Assembly (NCBI GenBank): GCA_010014835.2
Contig: JAAAKB020000020.1
Coordinates: 867,655 to 902,471, forward strand
DNA from: Apostichopus leukothele
Taxonomy: Eukaryota; Echinodermata; Holothuroidea; Aspidochirotida; Stichopodidae
DNA length: 34,817 bases
Direction of reading: 5' to 3'
The position numbers and the translations under genes are program-made. Numbering within the stretch: position 1 is the stretch's first letter; each line of letters opens with the position of its first letter. The notes under the pieces were generated by a model, which did not search any database, had not been told where the DNA came from, and worked only from the letters and a program-made list of their open reading frames with translations. Below are positions 22,619-34,442 of the stretch, in pieces.

Positions 22619-24044
22619 CTTGTCGTTTGGGTGTTTCACTGTTCCCATCCGGTAAATGAACATGATGATTTTCAAAGCTTGACTTATACTCTGCTGAGAA
22701 CAATTCAAAGGCAAGTGGCTGGTTTACAACTTCAGAACGTGCCTTGTTGTTGTTTATTTTCAACGCATCCAAGTATACCCGTCTTCGACCCCTCGTGGCA
22801 AAGATGGAGCCCTTGACTGAAGTATCGCAGATGTCAATCAGACACTGTCCCAAGTTGTTGAGTAGATCATGCTTGGTTTCTTCCTCTGCACTCTTTTCTC
22901 CCTTGACGACTTTTCCCAGCCCCGCCAGGAAATAAGACGCATAGGACATGATCCTGAGCTGATACCGGAACAAGTCGTCTGTACTCTGAATGTCGTGATT
23001 GAGCCGTGACAGATTTTCCGGTAAGATGTTCCTTCGCTTTCCTCCGGACCCTTGCGCTTTAACAATGTGGGGCACCATGTCGGAATTGATCCTTGGGTTC
23101 CAACCATAGGCTTTCATGTCCTCCATGGGCCAATAGTAACGATGATTCTGCTTCTTGCTGACAGAGGCCACATCGATGAGGCTCTTGTCTTTAACTTTCT
23201 GCCAACTCTTCTTGACTATGCCCTCGGCTGGCAGATAACTACAAGAGCTCTGGTTGGAACTAGACACGGTGTCATCTAAGACTGATTTCTCCGCAGTAGG
23301 TGGCATGACATCCAGGAGGGAAGAAACCTTGTAAAGGTACTCTTCCCACTTGACTTTCTCTTCGTCGTCCTCCCACAGGACTTTTCCCGTTGCCTGGGCA
23401 TCTTTCTTCTTGGATTCCGTGGTCCCATCTTCTTCTGTCGTCTGCTGCGTTTTGCCTTTGTCAGGGACATCGACGTTTACGGCTCCCTCACTGTGCTCTT
23501 TGCCAGGTTCATCTTCCTCCCGTTTGGCTTCTCCATCCTGAGCGCTCTTTCCTTTGACGACCTGTTCGGCCTGTTTCTGTGCCATCGCAGCCTGCTTCGA
23601 GACGTTTTGAATCACTGACATCATCTGGTGCAACTGGGCCTGAAAGTTCCCAAGCTTGAAGTCCAGAGCATCGTTAACCATATTGTGAATATCCTTAGGA
23701 GTCATGGATGCGGATTTGACACTCTGGTCATCTCCTGCTGTATCTTCAAAGTCATCCTCGTCCATTGTTTCCCCCTCTTCCTCCTCCACGGGATGTTCCT
23801 CATCTTCCTCTCCCTCTACAGGAAGTTCCTCGTGGGTGTCTGCGTACTCTTCCTTATAGTCCTCCTTTGTTTCACTGGCTGCATTTTCGACCTCTTCTTT
23901 AGCTGGTAGTTCAGTTTCTAAAGGCTCATGACTGTTGTCATCATCAACAACAACAAAGTCACTGCTGGCTGCCTCTAATGGGTGCACATCCTCCTGCACT
24001 TCATCTTGGTCCTGTGGATCATTGCTTACGTCAGTCTCTGACAT
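22497..24044 (-). CDS. Gag-like protein of DIRS/Ngaro-type retroelement, solo copy
   Basis: This is treated as an element fossil or a co-opted copy. It is uninterrupted from an ATG (context AAAATGT) for 516 residues to the gap, so it looks whole as far as visible. Parts: a very acidic N-terminus (residues about 1-110); a predicted helical, Gln/Met-rich segment (about 120-165); charged linkers (about 166-235); a W/Y-containing middle (about 275-330); a helical core (about 340-460) with LGKVV, LLNNLGQCLIDI, RGRRRVYLDAL and LAFELFSAEY; then a Gly/Arg-rich tail from about 476. The core order (helix ending GLGK, helix with L-x-D, RRR, then LF...) resembles Gag of DIRS-like tyrosine-recombinase retrotransposons. 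That is pattern memory, not a search. No reverse transcriptase, recombinase or terminal repeats are seen around it. An AG (24108-24109) after a T-rich stretch could be a 3' splice site of a 5' UTR exon. Members of this Gag family are known to have been co-opted in mammals (LAP2alpha). Confidence 0.5.
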
Positions 24045-24592
24045 TTTTACAATTAATAGTTTAACCCCCACAGAATAGACAAGGGTGAATAGATTCAGTA
24101 ACAGCAACTATAAAATAAACTTTTTTTTAAATCATAAACAATTACAATACCTTTGTAAAACTGTTGGCAGATGTTGTCATGAGAAGGTTGATTTGGAACA
24201 AACAAATGTAGTATTGCTCTATGAACCAATAAACTACAAAGTGGGATAAAAACTAAACCTAAAAGAGCAGTAAACTAGCAAGGAAAACAAATATATAACT
24301 CAAATACCATATGACAGTGTTTGAAAGTAACGTGGCAAGTTTACCAATAAGGGCTTAACAGTATTGTCTTTGGAGAGAACCTTCCTCTCGTGAAGATTGA
24401 TAGGACACGAATATGAAGCCAAGAATCTACTTTCTTTGGCAAATATGAAGGTCCAGGAATGACAAGAACTGGTATTCCTCTAGAGTGGTCTGTAATTACG
24501 CTTGACTTCACGACTGTTCCTCGTATATATGTGGTTAAGCCAAATGTATTGAAAGGAAAACAGGTTTCCCTTGAAGCATTTTGCTGATTCCA
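24045..24592. other. 5' flank of the Gag-like gene
   Basis: The sequence upstream of the ATG holds a possible acceptor at 24108-24109 and no recognisable long terminal repeat or split direct repeat. No coding or RNA feature is seen. Confidence 0.4.
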
Positions 24593-24682
24593 GATAATTC
24601 TAGGTAGCTGTTCTAGATACAGTAGCTGATAGTTCTAGGTAGCTGTTCTAGGTAGCTGTCTAGATAATTCTAGGTAGCTGTC
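24593..24682. repeat. TTCTAGGTAGCTG minisatellite
   Basis: Four to six partly degenerate copies of a 13-base unit TTCTAGGTAGCTG are interspersed with GATAA or GATACAGTAGC spacers, giving a small higher-order pattern. CTAG and AGCT palindromes recur in each unit. Confidence 0.8.
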
Positions 24683-27150
24683 AACAGCAATAGTCAGACC
24701 TGATACACTAGTGCAGTTTGCTACCACAGGTTGTACAGGGCCTGTATCAAATGTTCAGCACAAGTGCTTTACACAACAGGGAGAGAGTTAAGTGACAGCA
24801 GGCCGGCCTCTCTCTTTTCTCTCTCTTTCTTTAACTGAACTGAGCCAGCCTGAGTGACTGCAAAGTCAAGAGTTCTAGGATAAGTTTCTTCTTCCGATAA
24901 GAACCACAGACTGGGCTCATGAGCATAACACAGGTTTTATCACAACTTCCACTATGGAGGCATCAGTACATCAATGTTGTGAATATGAACACCTGTTGAT
25001 GGAAGACAAAAAAGCTGTTGATGGCTGGAATCTGGCAGTGAGTCATGTTAATTATGAGACCACTTCAGATTAAAGAAAAGAGCAAGGTCTCTCTCTCCTT
25101 TATGGTCTCATATCGACTCATATCGATCAATTCTTGTCTAACACATCTTACAAAGCTGCATGGGCTGATGATACATACAGCTGGCAACATTTTCCTGTAC
25201 TCCACGTACAAAATAGACACAGACATGATTCACATGCATATCATCAAAGTTATCTGGCAAACTTACCACAGAGTCACATTGAGCTAGTGATTAACTTTTC
25301 ATCAACGCTGTAGCACCTACTGGTGTGAAGTGGCGACTACAACCTTAGAGTAGGTATGCTGCCAGTACAACATAAACTTTGACACATGTCTGTTGATGAT
25401 ATGTTCTGCCTTGAATATGATTACAATTTACACATCCATCATTTAATGCAATATACAGATGTTTGCATGTATACCCAGCCGCATTTGAAGACATCCTGAC
25501 CTGTAGTTTCAAACATATTATACTGTAGCAGTGTATCAATCCACAAGTCTGTTCAGAGGACCTAACCTTCAACTGTGCACATTTATTTCAGTATCTGCAA
25601 GTTAGCGCAAATACCCTGCTATGTTTGCAAGCTTGATACTCACTGCCTGATAGAGCAATAAGACACGTTGAGTAATACTATACATGAATGTATAACCATC
25701 AGCCTCTGCATGTAAGCTGTGGTTTATACATGTATAGCAAAACATTTTCATGATATCAAGCTTACAAGAATGATAATCACTACAATTTTGAATGCACCCA
25801 CTGTCATACGTCAATAGTGAGACTGTCTTGTCAGGTTCACAAATTGAGAACAGAATTGAAAAAGGCCATGTGTTTTTAATACAAAAACTGGAAATGTTTC
25901 AAACACTTTATGTACTGAAAGTACATGAATGTAAACCATAGCCAAGATCCTCTGCAGGAATTTCTGCCTGCCGAGTGGAGGGTCTTAAGGTAAAGATATG
26001 GTATTACTCGTATCAGTAATATGTCATTGTTAAGTAAAACATTTATCGGCTTATGCAGGACTTTCTATTCCAAATCCCCAAACAGACAGTGATTGCTTTA
26101 GTTGTCAGTGAGAAATATGTCATGTGGTGCTAGTACTTGAGGCTGACATTTTGAGAGAGATTTTCCACCAGACTATGCAGAGTGCTGCAACAATATGAGA
26201 TGTCTTCAACTCCAGTTCAACAACTAACAGTGTTACATTAACATCATATACGAGCTGATAGTATTGAGTGCCTGATATTTTGAAACCGATGGCCCAACAT
26301 TGCCATTGTGAGAAACCCATGATAAGCACACACAGCTTGCTATTCAATCGTTCACACACGTTTTTATCTGAAAAGGACTGGTCATGAAAGTGTGTCCATC
26401 AGACGGCTGAAGGATAGAGTACAGTGCTGCAATAGTTGTAGAGTCTGCAGACTTGCAACACTTCACTCTGAGCTTGGCAAGAGTCACCTCATCTCACAGT
26501 CGAATCATTACAAGTGAATCTAAGTACCGAATTAAGTTGTGTTATTGACTCAAAATCACCGTCTTTTTCTCTTTGGCGAGAGACTTACAAAAATGTCACT
26601 TTAACCTTAAAGGTTCTACATGTCAAAAGTAAGATGCTGTCGGTGCTGCAGCATCATGCAGCCAGGCTGCATATGAAATAATCCTTTGTGCTCTGCAAGT
26701 TGGGTCGTTCTCAACTAAAGGTCTTGGAAAATTTCTTCACTACCCATCCACTTCAGAATAAGTCTTGAACATAGATTCATTTAAACTTATACAGATGAAC
26801 ACAACAGCAAACTGTTGAGTTGTTCTCAGTGAAAGTTTTGGTCTTTGAGTAGGCCTAGTTAGATCTCCCCACTCCAAAACTGAGCATCAACTCCAGGATA
26901 TGTCTTTGACTTGTTAAATATTACTAGGCTAGGCCTAATGTAAGGGTAAATGGGGAATATGATGGCAACAGGATCTAAGTGAAAGCTAGGATAGGCCTAC
27001 AAAGTGACCCTGCATTCAGACTATAGTTAGGCCGGCTCCGACTTGTCGTTCTCAAAACACAATAGGCCTACTGTAACCTTTCGAACAAAGTGATTACATT
27101 GCCGGCTACGGTGTAACTTCAGACCTTCGACTGGTATTGTGGTCGTTGTG
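24683..27150. other. Non-coding stretch, nothing recognised
   Basis: Short frames on both strands (25045-25287 plus; 25345-25572, 25602-25814 and 26120-26359 minus) show no domain or splice support. AGGCCTA words become common toward the right end. No RNA gene or transposon end is seen. Confidence 0.45.
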
Positions 27151-27480
27151 GGGGAGTTGTGGTCAAGGCAATAGACTTGTAATCTAAGGATTGCAGGTTC
27201 GAGTCCTGGCCAGATCATTGCATTGTGTCCTTGGGCAAGGCACTTTATCTCCATTGCCTCTCTTCAGCCAGGTGTATAAATGGGGACTTGCAAGGTAATT
27301 TGTAAATATAGCTGTGTGCACCGGTTTGTGGGTGCAACCTATGGATGTGGTTCTCCAAGAGAGATTGATTGAATTGGGCATACTTTGGTGAGTGGCTGTG
27401 GCAAGTTACCGATGACCAGGGATTAAGATGTAAAGTTGTGTTAGAGGGCCGTGGCCTTTCACAAGACTGTAAACCTTCAA
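27151..27480 (+). mobile_element. tRNA-Thr-like SINE, plus strand
   Basis: The head is tRNA-like: A box TGGTCAAGGCA (27160-27170), anticodon-loop-like CTTGTAATC (TGT at about 27179-27181, threonine-like), and a perfect B box GGTTCGAGTCC (27196-27206). The body contains ATTGTGTCCTTGGGCAAGGC (from 27222), a block I recall from the central domain of widespread invertebrate tRNA SINEs. The rest runs to about 27480 and ends in an unclear tail. No target-site duplication could be fixed, so the ends are approximate. Overlapping minus-strand frames here are shadows of the SINE. Confidence 0.7.
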
Positions 27481-28249
27481 CATTATTCTGCAATTACTCT
27501 GAAAACACTTCCCTAGTATGAGGTTAGCCTCCCAGAGTCCTAGCCTTGTTCGAGTCATATTCCTAACGTTATTATAGGCCTAAGAACCTTAACTTAAGCC
27601 TCTACTGTGCTGTTAATAATAGTACTACTAGTACTAGGCCTAGTGTTGGTCTGTTACTTAGTGTTATTACAATGAATACAAGCTATTACTAGCTCACCTG
27701 ACTGGCCTTGTTGCAAAGTTTTCTAAGCTATATGGGCTAAACAATTGTAATCTATGGACTAGGCTGTTGCATTTCAACTTTGCGCTGTTTGCCGCATGCT
27801 CCTGTTAACCATTTGCATTGCTTCAAAGTTTTAATTTCGTTTAGACCTCTACGGTAGGCCTGCGTTAGGCTTAATGCTATGTCAATATGCTGGCTACTGT
27901 AGCCTTTGCTAGACTAGCGTTAGTCTCAATTGTAACTGGCGACTTCATGACCTTTACTAGTCTAGGCCTAAGCATTGTACTATGTAGCAGAACAAAAGTA
28001 TCAAAATTAGTGGTAAATGTATCCAGCGTGTTACCATAATAATTAAAATTCCACTTTGTGAGGGTTTACTTTGATTTGGCAAGCGGAAACCACTGTGGCA
28101 ACGTCTCTGTACCGCTCCGATAAGTTTGTTGGTACATAATATATAAATGCACATGTGTTTTCATCGGTTTTGCGCAAGCGCTTTGATCGAAGTGACTGAG
28201 AACAGCCTAGCATATACATACATTTGATTTTACATTACATTTTAAATTG
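27481..28249. other. Non-coding stretch rich in AGGCCTA words
   Basis: No coding exon is supported. A GCGCAAGCGC word near 28172-28181 weakly resembles an NRF1 half-site, but the surrounding CpG density is ordinary and I do not call a promoter. Confidence 0.4.
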
Positions 28250-28438
28250 GATGGGAGGCCTGGGGAAAGGCGCAGATGGAGACGGGAAGAGAGAGAGGAT
28301 GACGAGACTTCCAGTTTGAGGGATAGAAGGGGTGGTGGGGTGAAAGGGAGGGGACAGAGATGAACAGAGGAGAGGGGACAGAGATGGGAAGATGGGGAAA
28401 CAGGGTGAGGGAGGAGGGTGGGAAGGAAAAAGAGAGAA
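28250..28438 (+). repeat. Purine-rich (G/A) tract
   Basis: About 190 bases are almost entirely G and A on the plus strand. They include two copies of GAGGGGACAGAGATG about 23 bases apart and many GGG and GGGG runs. Such polypurine-polypyrimidine tracts can form triplex or quadruplex structures. The minus-strand frame over it is a low-complexity shadow. Confidence 0.8.
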
Positions 28439-29690
28439 TTACACAATTGTAATTCAGTTTTCCTAATTTGCCCTTTTCGTCAGCACTGTACCTCCCTCAC
28501 CTCACCTAACCCCATTCCCACTCAACATCCACCTGTTTTTACCATTATTTATTGGCCTACAGGAAAACTTCTTCAAGATCATACTGGGTGATGTATAAGA
28601 CTGAAAAGAATACATACACAGAGCAAAAGTAAAAAAAAACACAACAGATATTACAATTATGAACAATGCAGAATACTTCTGCCGATCTATTTGATCAAAA
28701 AATTTATCATTTACAAAAATATTAGCTTCTAGTGTTCAAAGAAAAACCAGTTGTACAGAGGATTACAGTAAAATTATCAGATCAAAAGCTTTTCAACCCA
28801 GATTCATGCATGATATAGCAACTAGATTTTGAACCATTTATATAGAAACAGATGCAGAAAATCTATGATGAAACAAGACACACCCATCGTATAAACCCAT
28901 GAGGGCAATGAACATGGGTAGTTTATAGGCATTTTAAAATAACCAGGTTAAATAATGTGCCATTTTTTGGTCATTAACTACAAAATTGAGATACAATTAC
29001 AGGATCGGTAATGAAGGGGAGGATGGGGAGACTATAGGGAGAATGGGTGTATTATTAGACCTCTAACAGCCAAACAGCTAGCTGGCGTTTGGGACAATTT
29101 CTCAACATTGTCAAATGCTATTAGTACATAACAGTGGTTATATATGATCACCCACATATTGAATAAAACATAATCACAGCAAGAATGACAATATGTAACT
29201 TTAACATTTGATGCATGCTGGATTACTGGATATAATTTGTTCCATCTTACACAAGTTCTTAAAATAAGAGAGAACTGGAACAGTCATAGCATTTTGTAAC
29301 TCCCATAGGCACACCTGACAGTGAGCAATTTCACTGGTATAAAAGCATCCAAACTTCAGGTGTCATGATGTGTGAAGAAGCAAAAGTATGAACCGTTCAG
29401 CAACTGAGTCAATTTATGACTAGTATTCTCTGAAAACTTACAAGCTATAATGAATAACCAATAATATCAGAGCCCTCCCTTCTCACCCACCCCCCATCAT
29501 TCCCCCACCCCTTGCTCAATACCACATGAACATCCACAAATGAGGGTGTAAAGGTAGCAAGTACTTCACTGATGTTATATTTTTAACGCTTCTTCCAAAA
29601 CAGGCTGTTGATACTCAAGTCATTACCAAAATGGAATTGGTATTAAATGAAAACGCCAAAGTACAAATAAATATAACTATACCATCCTAG
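28439..29690. other. Non-coding, nothing recognised
   Basis: AT-rich sequence with a C-rich patch near 29476-29512. No open frame with family resemblance, no RNA gene and no transposon end is seen. Confidence 0.45.
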
Positions 29691-29698
29691 GTTGGTAT

Positions 29699-29790
29699 CT
29701 TGAATGAGAAGTATCACTGTATCACATGAAAAGTATCACTTGAATGAGAAGTATCAAAAGTATCGCTGGAAAGTATCACACTCTTAACTG
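29699..29790. repeat. AAGTATCAC short minisatellite
   Basis: The word AAGTATCAC, with variants AAGTATCGC and AAGTATCAA, recurs about five times. A longer unit, CTTGAATGAGAAGTATCA, appears twice. This is a small degenerate tandem array. Confidence 0.75.
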
Positions 29791-29895
29791 TACCAAGGAG
29801 ATTAATTTTAAGGTTATCTGAATTATTTCCAAATGCTTGGCTTCTCTAAAGCATTCCACAAAGTAATTTCATGGGGTGGATCCAGGATTTTATAA

Positions 29896-29995
29896 AGAGG
29901 GTCAAAGGTCAAGTGTGGAAGAGGGTCAAGGGTCAAGTAGGGTCAAGTGTGGAAGAGGGCCAAGGGTCAAGTAGGGTCAGGGGTGGAAGAGTGTG
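29896..29995 (+). repeat. GGGTCA minisatellite with DR1/DR4 half-site spacing
   Basis: Repeat units of about 24 to 34 bases have the form GAGGGTCAAGGGTCAAGTAG followed by GGTCAAGTGTGGAA. They contain nuclear-receptor half-sites (A/G)GGTCA. GGGTCA-A-AGGTCA (29899-29911) and GGGTCA-A-GGGTCA (29923-29935) are DR1 arrangements. GGGTCA at 29930-29935 with 29940-29945, and 29964-29969 with 29974-29979, are separated by four bases (DR4). Receptor binding is inference from known half-site rules (RXR, HNF4 and PPAR for DR1; thyroid and LXR-type for DR4). Confidence 0.8.
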
Positions 29996-30028
29996 GATGG
30001 TGGGTGGAGGGAGGGGAGTCTGAGTATG

Positions 30029-33000
30029 GTGAATCTGACATCAACAAATCTTCCAAAACTTTTACAACGGCAAACTTAACATCAACATATCCAATCTTGG
30101 GACTGCAATACTTGTATCTGCATACACACACACACACATATAGATATATATACCTAATAATTGAATGAATGCAACAATTGTGTTACCTCTTCATTAATGT
30201 TCAATCAAAAAAGACATTTAACCCTGAGAGCTAAGGCATAATAGAGTCAAGTATTTGTTTACTATAATTTCCATTAAAACCCTTGTTAAGCAGCTGGTTG
30301 CATTTCCAAAACTTAAAAGTCACAAAACCACATTTCCACTTCCAAACAGATTTCTCAGAGTTACCCATCCAATCATGTCACATGCAAAAACTTCTATTTC
30401 CAAATGCACGTGCAATTATGCCTGATACTTGTCTTTGGAGATAATGACGATGATAAATTCAGCCTAGATTCTTATATGTAAAGCAGGCGAGGCCTATTGC
30501 CAGCTCTATTTTCTTTGTCTAAATTTATGAAACCACTGCTCTCTTTTTGTTAGAATTTTCTTTCAGGGATTGAGTCGATTCCCACAACCATTAATACTAA
30601 GAGCCTTCGAGCTAACCTGAACAAGTCCCTTCCGATGAAAGATCATGCAAAGGATGTCCAATGTCTCTAAGGCTTCATTGTCATTTCTAAAAATTAGTTT
30701 CAATAGTTGAACAAACGTCTCGATTGTAAAGCCCCGAAATGTCTATTCATGCCTTTGCTAAAACCTACCTACACTGCTGTAACATACCATTATATGGAAT
30801 TGCATTATGTGAGACTGCAAAGTTTTACAGCAAGTACAAAACTTGTCAACTACATCAGGTGAATGTTCCAAGAAGCATTAACACAATACTCTAATCCTAT
30901 GTGAGGTGTACTGGTTTGTTTAATAAGCTGTTATACCATGCAAGGGGGATTAAAACAGTACCAGAAAGTCACAACTGAGGGGAGAGGGAAGAAAAGAGCC
31001 TTTTTTTACAAATGTAGACATTTAGCTGTGTATATCAGTGATTTAAGAGACTAGCAGATAAGGAAGCAATAATACTGTCCAGCAAAGACAAAATGCTGTC
31101 CTTCTTTATCCTACCATTCTCTTTGGATGTACAAAGATAAAGAGATAATATCTTTCACCTGTGTTTAAATTTGAACCCTTTTTCACTTTTCTTAATTATT
31201 CCTCAATATTTTGAGATTCTAAACCAAGTTGACAGAACAATTCAGTTGTTTCATTTCTTTAAATTTTCTTAAATTCACTGCAGCTTCCAGGCGTTTCTTG
31301 GTGAAGATAACTAATAACCTGACCGTAAATGTAAATGACAGAGACTGACTGTAAAATAAGACTTGATTAAGCTATTAGCAATGTTAGTGAAAACTCTATA
31401 GTACCATGCATGAGTAATAATAAAGTAAAATTATTGTATGATATACAGATTGATGTAAAGAAGGACAATATAGGTGGTTAGGACTGATCTATACATATGA
31501 ACTGCCCATTGTAGGTGACAGACATAGAAAGGTTAACATTCCCCCCCCCCCTCCTCCCCTCCCCCAACACGCCTCCTACCACATGCCCAATGGTATAAGA
31601 TGAATTAGCAAAGCCAGCTTTTAGCTTCTTAAACAAAATTAAACTTCTAGTAGCATTACAAAAGAAGGAAAAAAATCTGTCAATTATATGTTGCTGTCAC
31701 CCTTGCCCACCCCTACCTCCCCTGTTAGTGAAGGATAAATTCAATCAATTAATTACTAAGTACTATCTGACAAATATGATTTGTCGTCACCCAAGCCACC
31801 CCCCCCCCCCCAACCCCTGTCCTGCTTCACTCTTTTACATTGCTTAAATCAAACACAGATCACATTAGACCATGTCAGCAATGCTATTCTGCTCACCTTT
31901 GACCTCATACATAGAAGAACTTCTGTTTGAATTTTAACAATCAAGTAACATTAATAGTGCTTAAGTCCCGTTGCGATGTTAACTCTGGTTTTTTACATTG
32001 ATTTTGCCTTTAATGTAAGCGACCTGAATGTAGAGAAGGTTTAATCTTATACAAGTCTTATATCCTAACTGAAAGTTGCTGACATGAACCATTGCAGGAA
32101 TGTTCCTATAGAACAACTAAAGGGTTTGTTTAATATGGAGGTCATTGACTATACAGTCTTTATATGGAATATTAACTTTCTATGCAATCATGAACCTTGA
32201 GCTACTCAAAAACAAAATATTACAAATGTCAAAATCTTCAGAAATCAAATTTCAATCAAAGACTAAATATTCTTGTGCTTACATTGCTTTGCATTGCAGA
32301 TGTGAAGTGACAAAAATATTGCATAGAAGGTCAAAAACAAAAACATTCCAAATCTCATAATTTTTGTTTTTGTTATTCCTTTGTTACATTTAGCCACTAT
32401 CAGCACCCCTGGCAAAGAAACCTAGCTCAAAAATAAAATCCCTGTTGTCATAGTCACCCCACTAATAATCTTTGAAAGAAATTATGTGCCAGGAACCGAT
32501 TCTCCACAAATCCTTGTACATTGACACCATAGACATTCCTTTACACAAATGGAAGTCCTTTAATTCGAGGTCATACTCATACTCGGTTTCTAGCATTTGT
32601 ATTGTTTTTTTACCCCATCCTCCCCCCACCCTCCCCATCATTTTTCTTTCTCGTACTTAGGAGGGCATTTTACACAGGGGGAATACACAGTAGAATATGC
32701 AGGGAATAATTTATCCGGGATCGCATCGCAAAATGCTTTACAAAGTGGTCAATTTTCTACACAAGAACTATAGTATTCAATGGTAGACAAATCAGAGCCT
32801 TTTGAAGATGCTACACAAAATGTGACTACTCATTTGTACTCATACTGTAAGTTAACCGTTATAAAGATGGCTGGTTGCATTTTCTTATGAAAACTACAAA
32901 ACCATTCTCGACCACTAAATTTACTTTATCAAATAGTGCAGCTTTATGTATAACCACAATCAAGTATCTCCATTACGTAGCTTCTCAACTGAAACATTTC

Positions 33001-34442
33001 CACTTGATTCTTGTAAGCTAGGTCAAAGTACACATGCCACGGCCACAACTGGACAGAGAGCTGACCAGTGCAAAAACTTTCTCCGATCCGCAACATTCCA
33101 GAGACCTATCGGTGTCCCTTTACAAGCTGGGTGTCACAAACGCAATCACACATACCCACACACGCATACATACACACGCCATCATGAATGCATAGGTTAC
33201 GATTATCATCGAAACCAAAAATCTACTTGTTTAAGTCAAATTCCCACTGGCATTTTGTATGTATTAATTCTAAAGCAAAATGTGTCAATCTTGGCAGAAA
33301 TGCCTGTTTTTTTTTTCCTACTGCCAAACAGCAAAATCCACTGGCATTTAGCCAGTAAATAACCTGAATTTCATGGCCTGATATGCTATATGATGCAATA
33401 TTGGTTAGTGAGGAGTCACAGACATTCTTTCATGTTGTAAACATGTTGCAAGAAACCAAACTTTACAGTGTTCAAGTATTTGTGTTGTGATGTTACTTTG
33501 AAAACAACGCAGAGAAGAATGTGACAGCAAAATTGAAACTAAAATAATGGTTAGTACATATCAAGACTGAATTCATGAGTTTAGTGAGTGAGAGGAAAGC
33601 AAATCAACTACATTCCATGTTACTATAGCAACCAGCTTTATTCACCTGCTTAAGAGTGTATCACACAAATGGAAGAGCATCCAGCACCCCCTCCCTCCCC
33701 TCCCACCCCCACAAAAAAACTAACAAGCAAACCTAAACTATATCTTATAGTTAAAAAATTAAGTTAGTACAAAGTTTTTGCACTAATTAATATTTCCTAT
33801 CCTCTTCCCCTTGTTTTTGACTTATCTCCCCCACACCGACTGTATCCCAACCATCCCCATCCCATCCACTTTCCCAAAAGTTAAAAAAAACTATTTTGCA
33901 AGAAAAGTTTTCCAAAAATATTTTAAAAGCAATTTTTGACAGCCAAACAAAAATATTTCCAGACTGCCAAGGAGAAAGTTACCCTACAATAAGTAGATTC
34001 TTCAGAAAACAAGAAAAGGCTGGACGATGTTCATTAAACACAGTCTTATCATCTGACTCCAGTGTACCTCTGATATCATGTGGCCTCCCTAGTATACACT
34101 GACTCACTTTAAAGCTTCAACACAAGGCTGGTATTTCTCCTGTCCCTTCTTCATTGAGTGAGTTGACAACAGTCGGGAAGTCCACATATCAGCATAAAAA
34201 CGGACCGTCCTCTTTCCGTCAAACTAAATAAAAAATATCCACACAAAAGTCTGTTGTAAGGAAGAGCTGTGTACTTTTGTACAGCTGATAAAACTGGAGT
34301 ATGAGTGACAAGATTTTGTTTGTAAGAAGCTGGATATAAAAATCAATGTTCCGAGCAACACAACATCAAAATATCTATCGTGTGTTTAATTGCTACAAAT
34401 GCATACTGAGGTGGTGCCTGCTCTCCCTTGGTAGGCTGTGGG
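30029..34442. other. Long stretch, probably partly DCUN1D 3' UTR
   Basis: The right part should be the 3' untranslated region of the minus-strand DCUN1D gene. A minus-strand AATAAA at 33637-33642, about 800 bases past the stop codon, is a plausible polyadenylation signal; a closer ATTAAA lies at 34385-34390. The rest is AT-rich with C-runs (31541-31551, 31799-31811) and a CA run at about 30123-30138. Plus-strand frames such as 32946-33362 contain simple repeats and look like no known protein. No RNA gene is seen. Confidence 0.4.

Noticed and set aside
22397-22816. Plus-strand proline- or histidine-rich frames across the gap
   Set aside because: They are the antisense of the glycine-codon run joined through Ns.
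27027-27493. Three overlapping minus-strand frames
   Set aside because: They are shadows of the plus-strand SINE.
30563-30742. Minus-strand open stretch of 59 codons with a protein-like hydrophobic pattern (FVQLLKLIF, ETLDILCMIF)
   Set aside because: It matches no family I know, its only possible acceptor (AATAG) has a poor pyrimidine tract, the donor options are weak, and the plus strand is also open. An open stretch of this length is expected by chance in 35 kb.
32946-33362. 138-codon plus-strand frame
   Set aside because: It includes a CA/CACG simple-repeat stretch, resembles no family, and lies antisense in the probable 3' region of DCUN1D.
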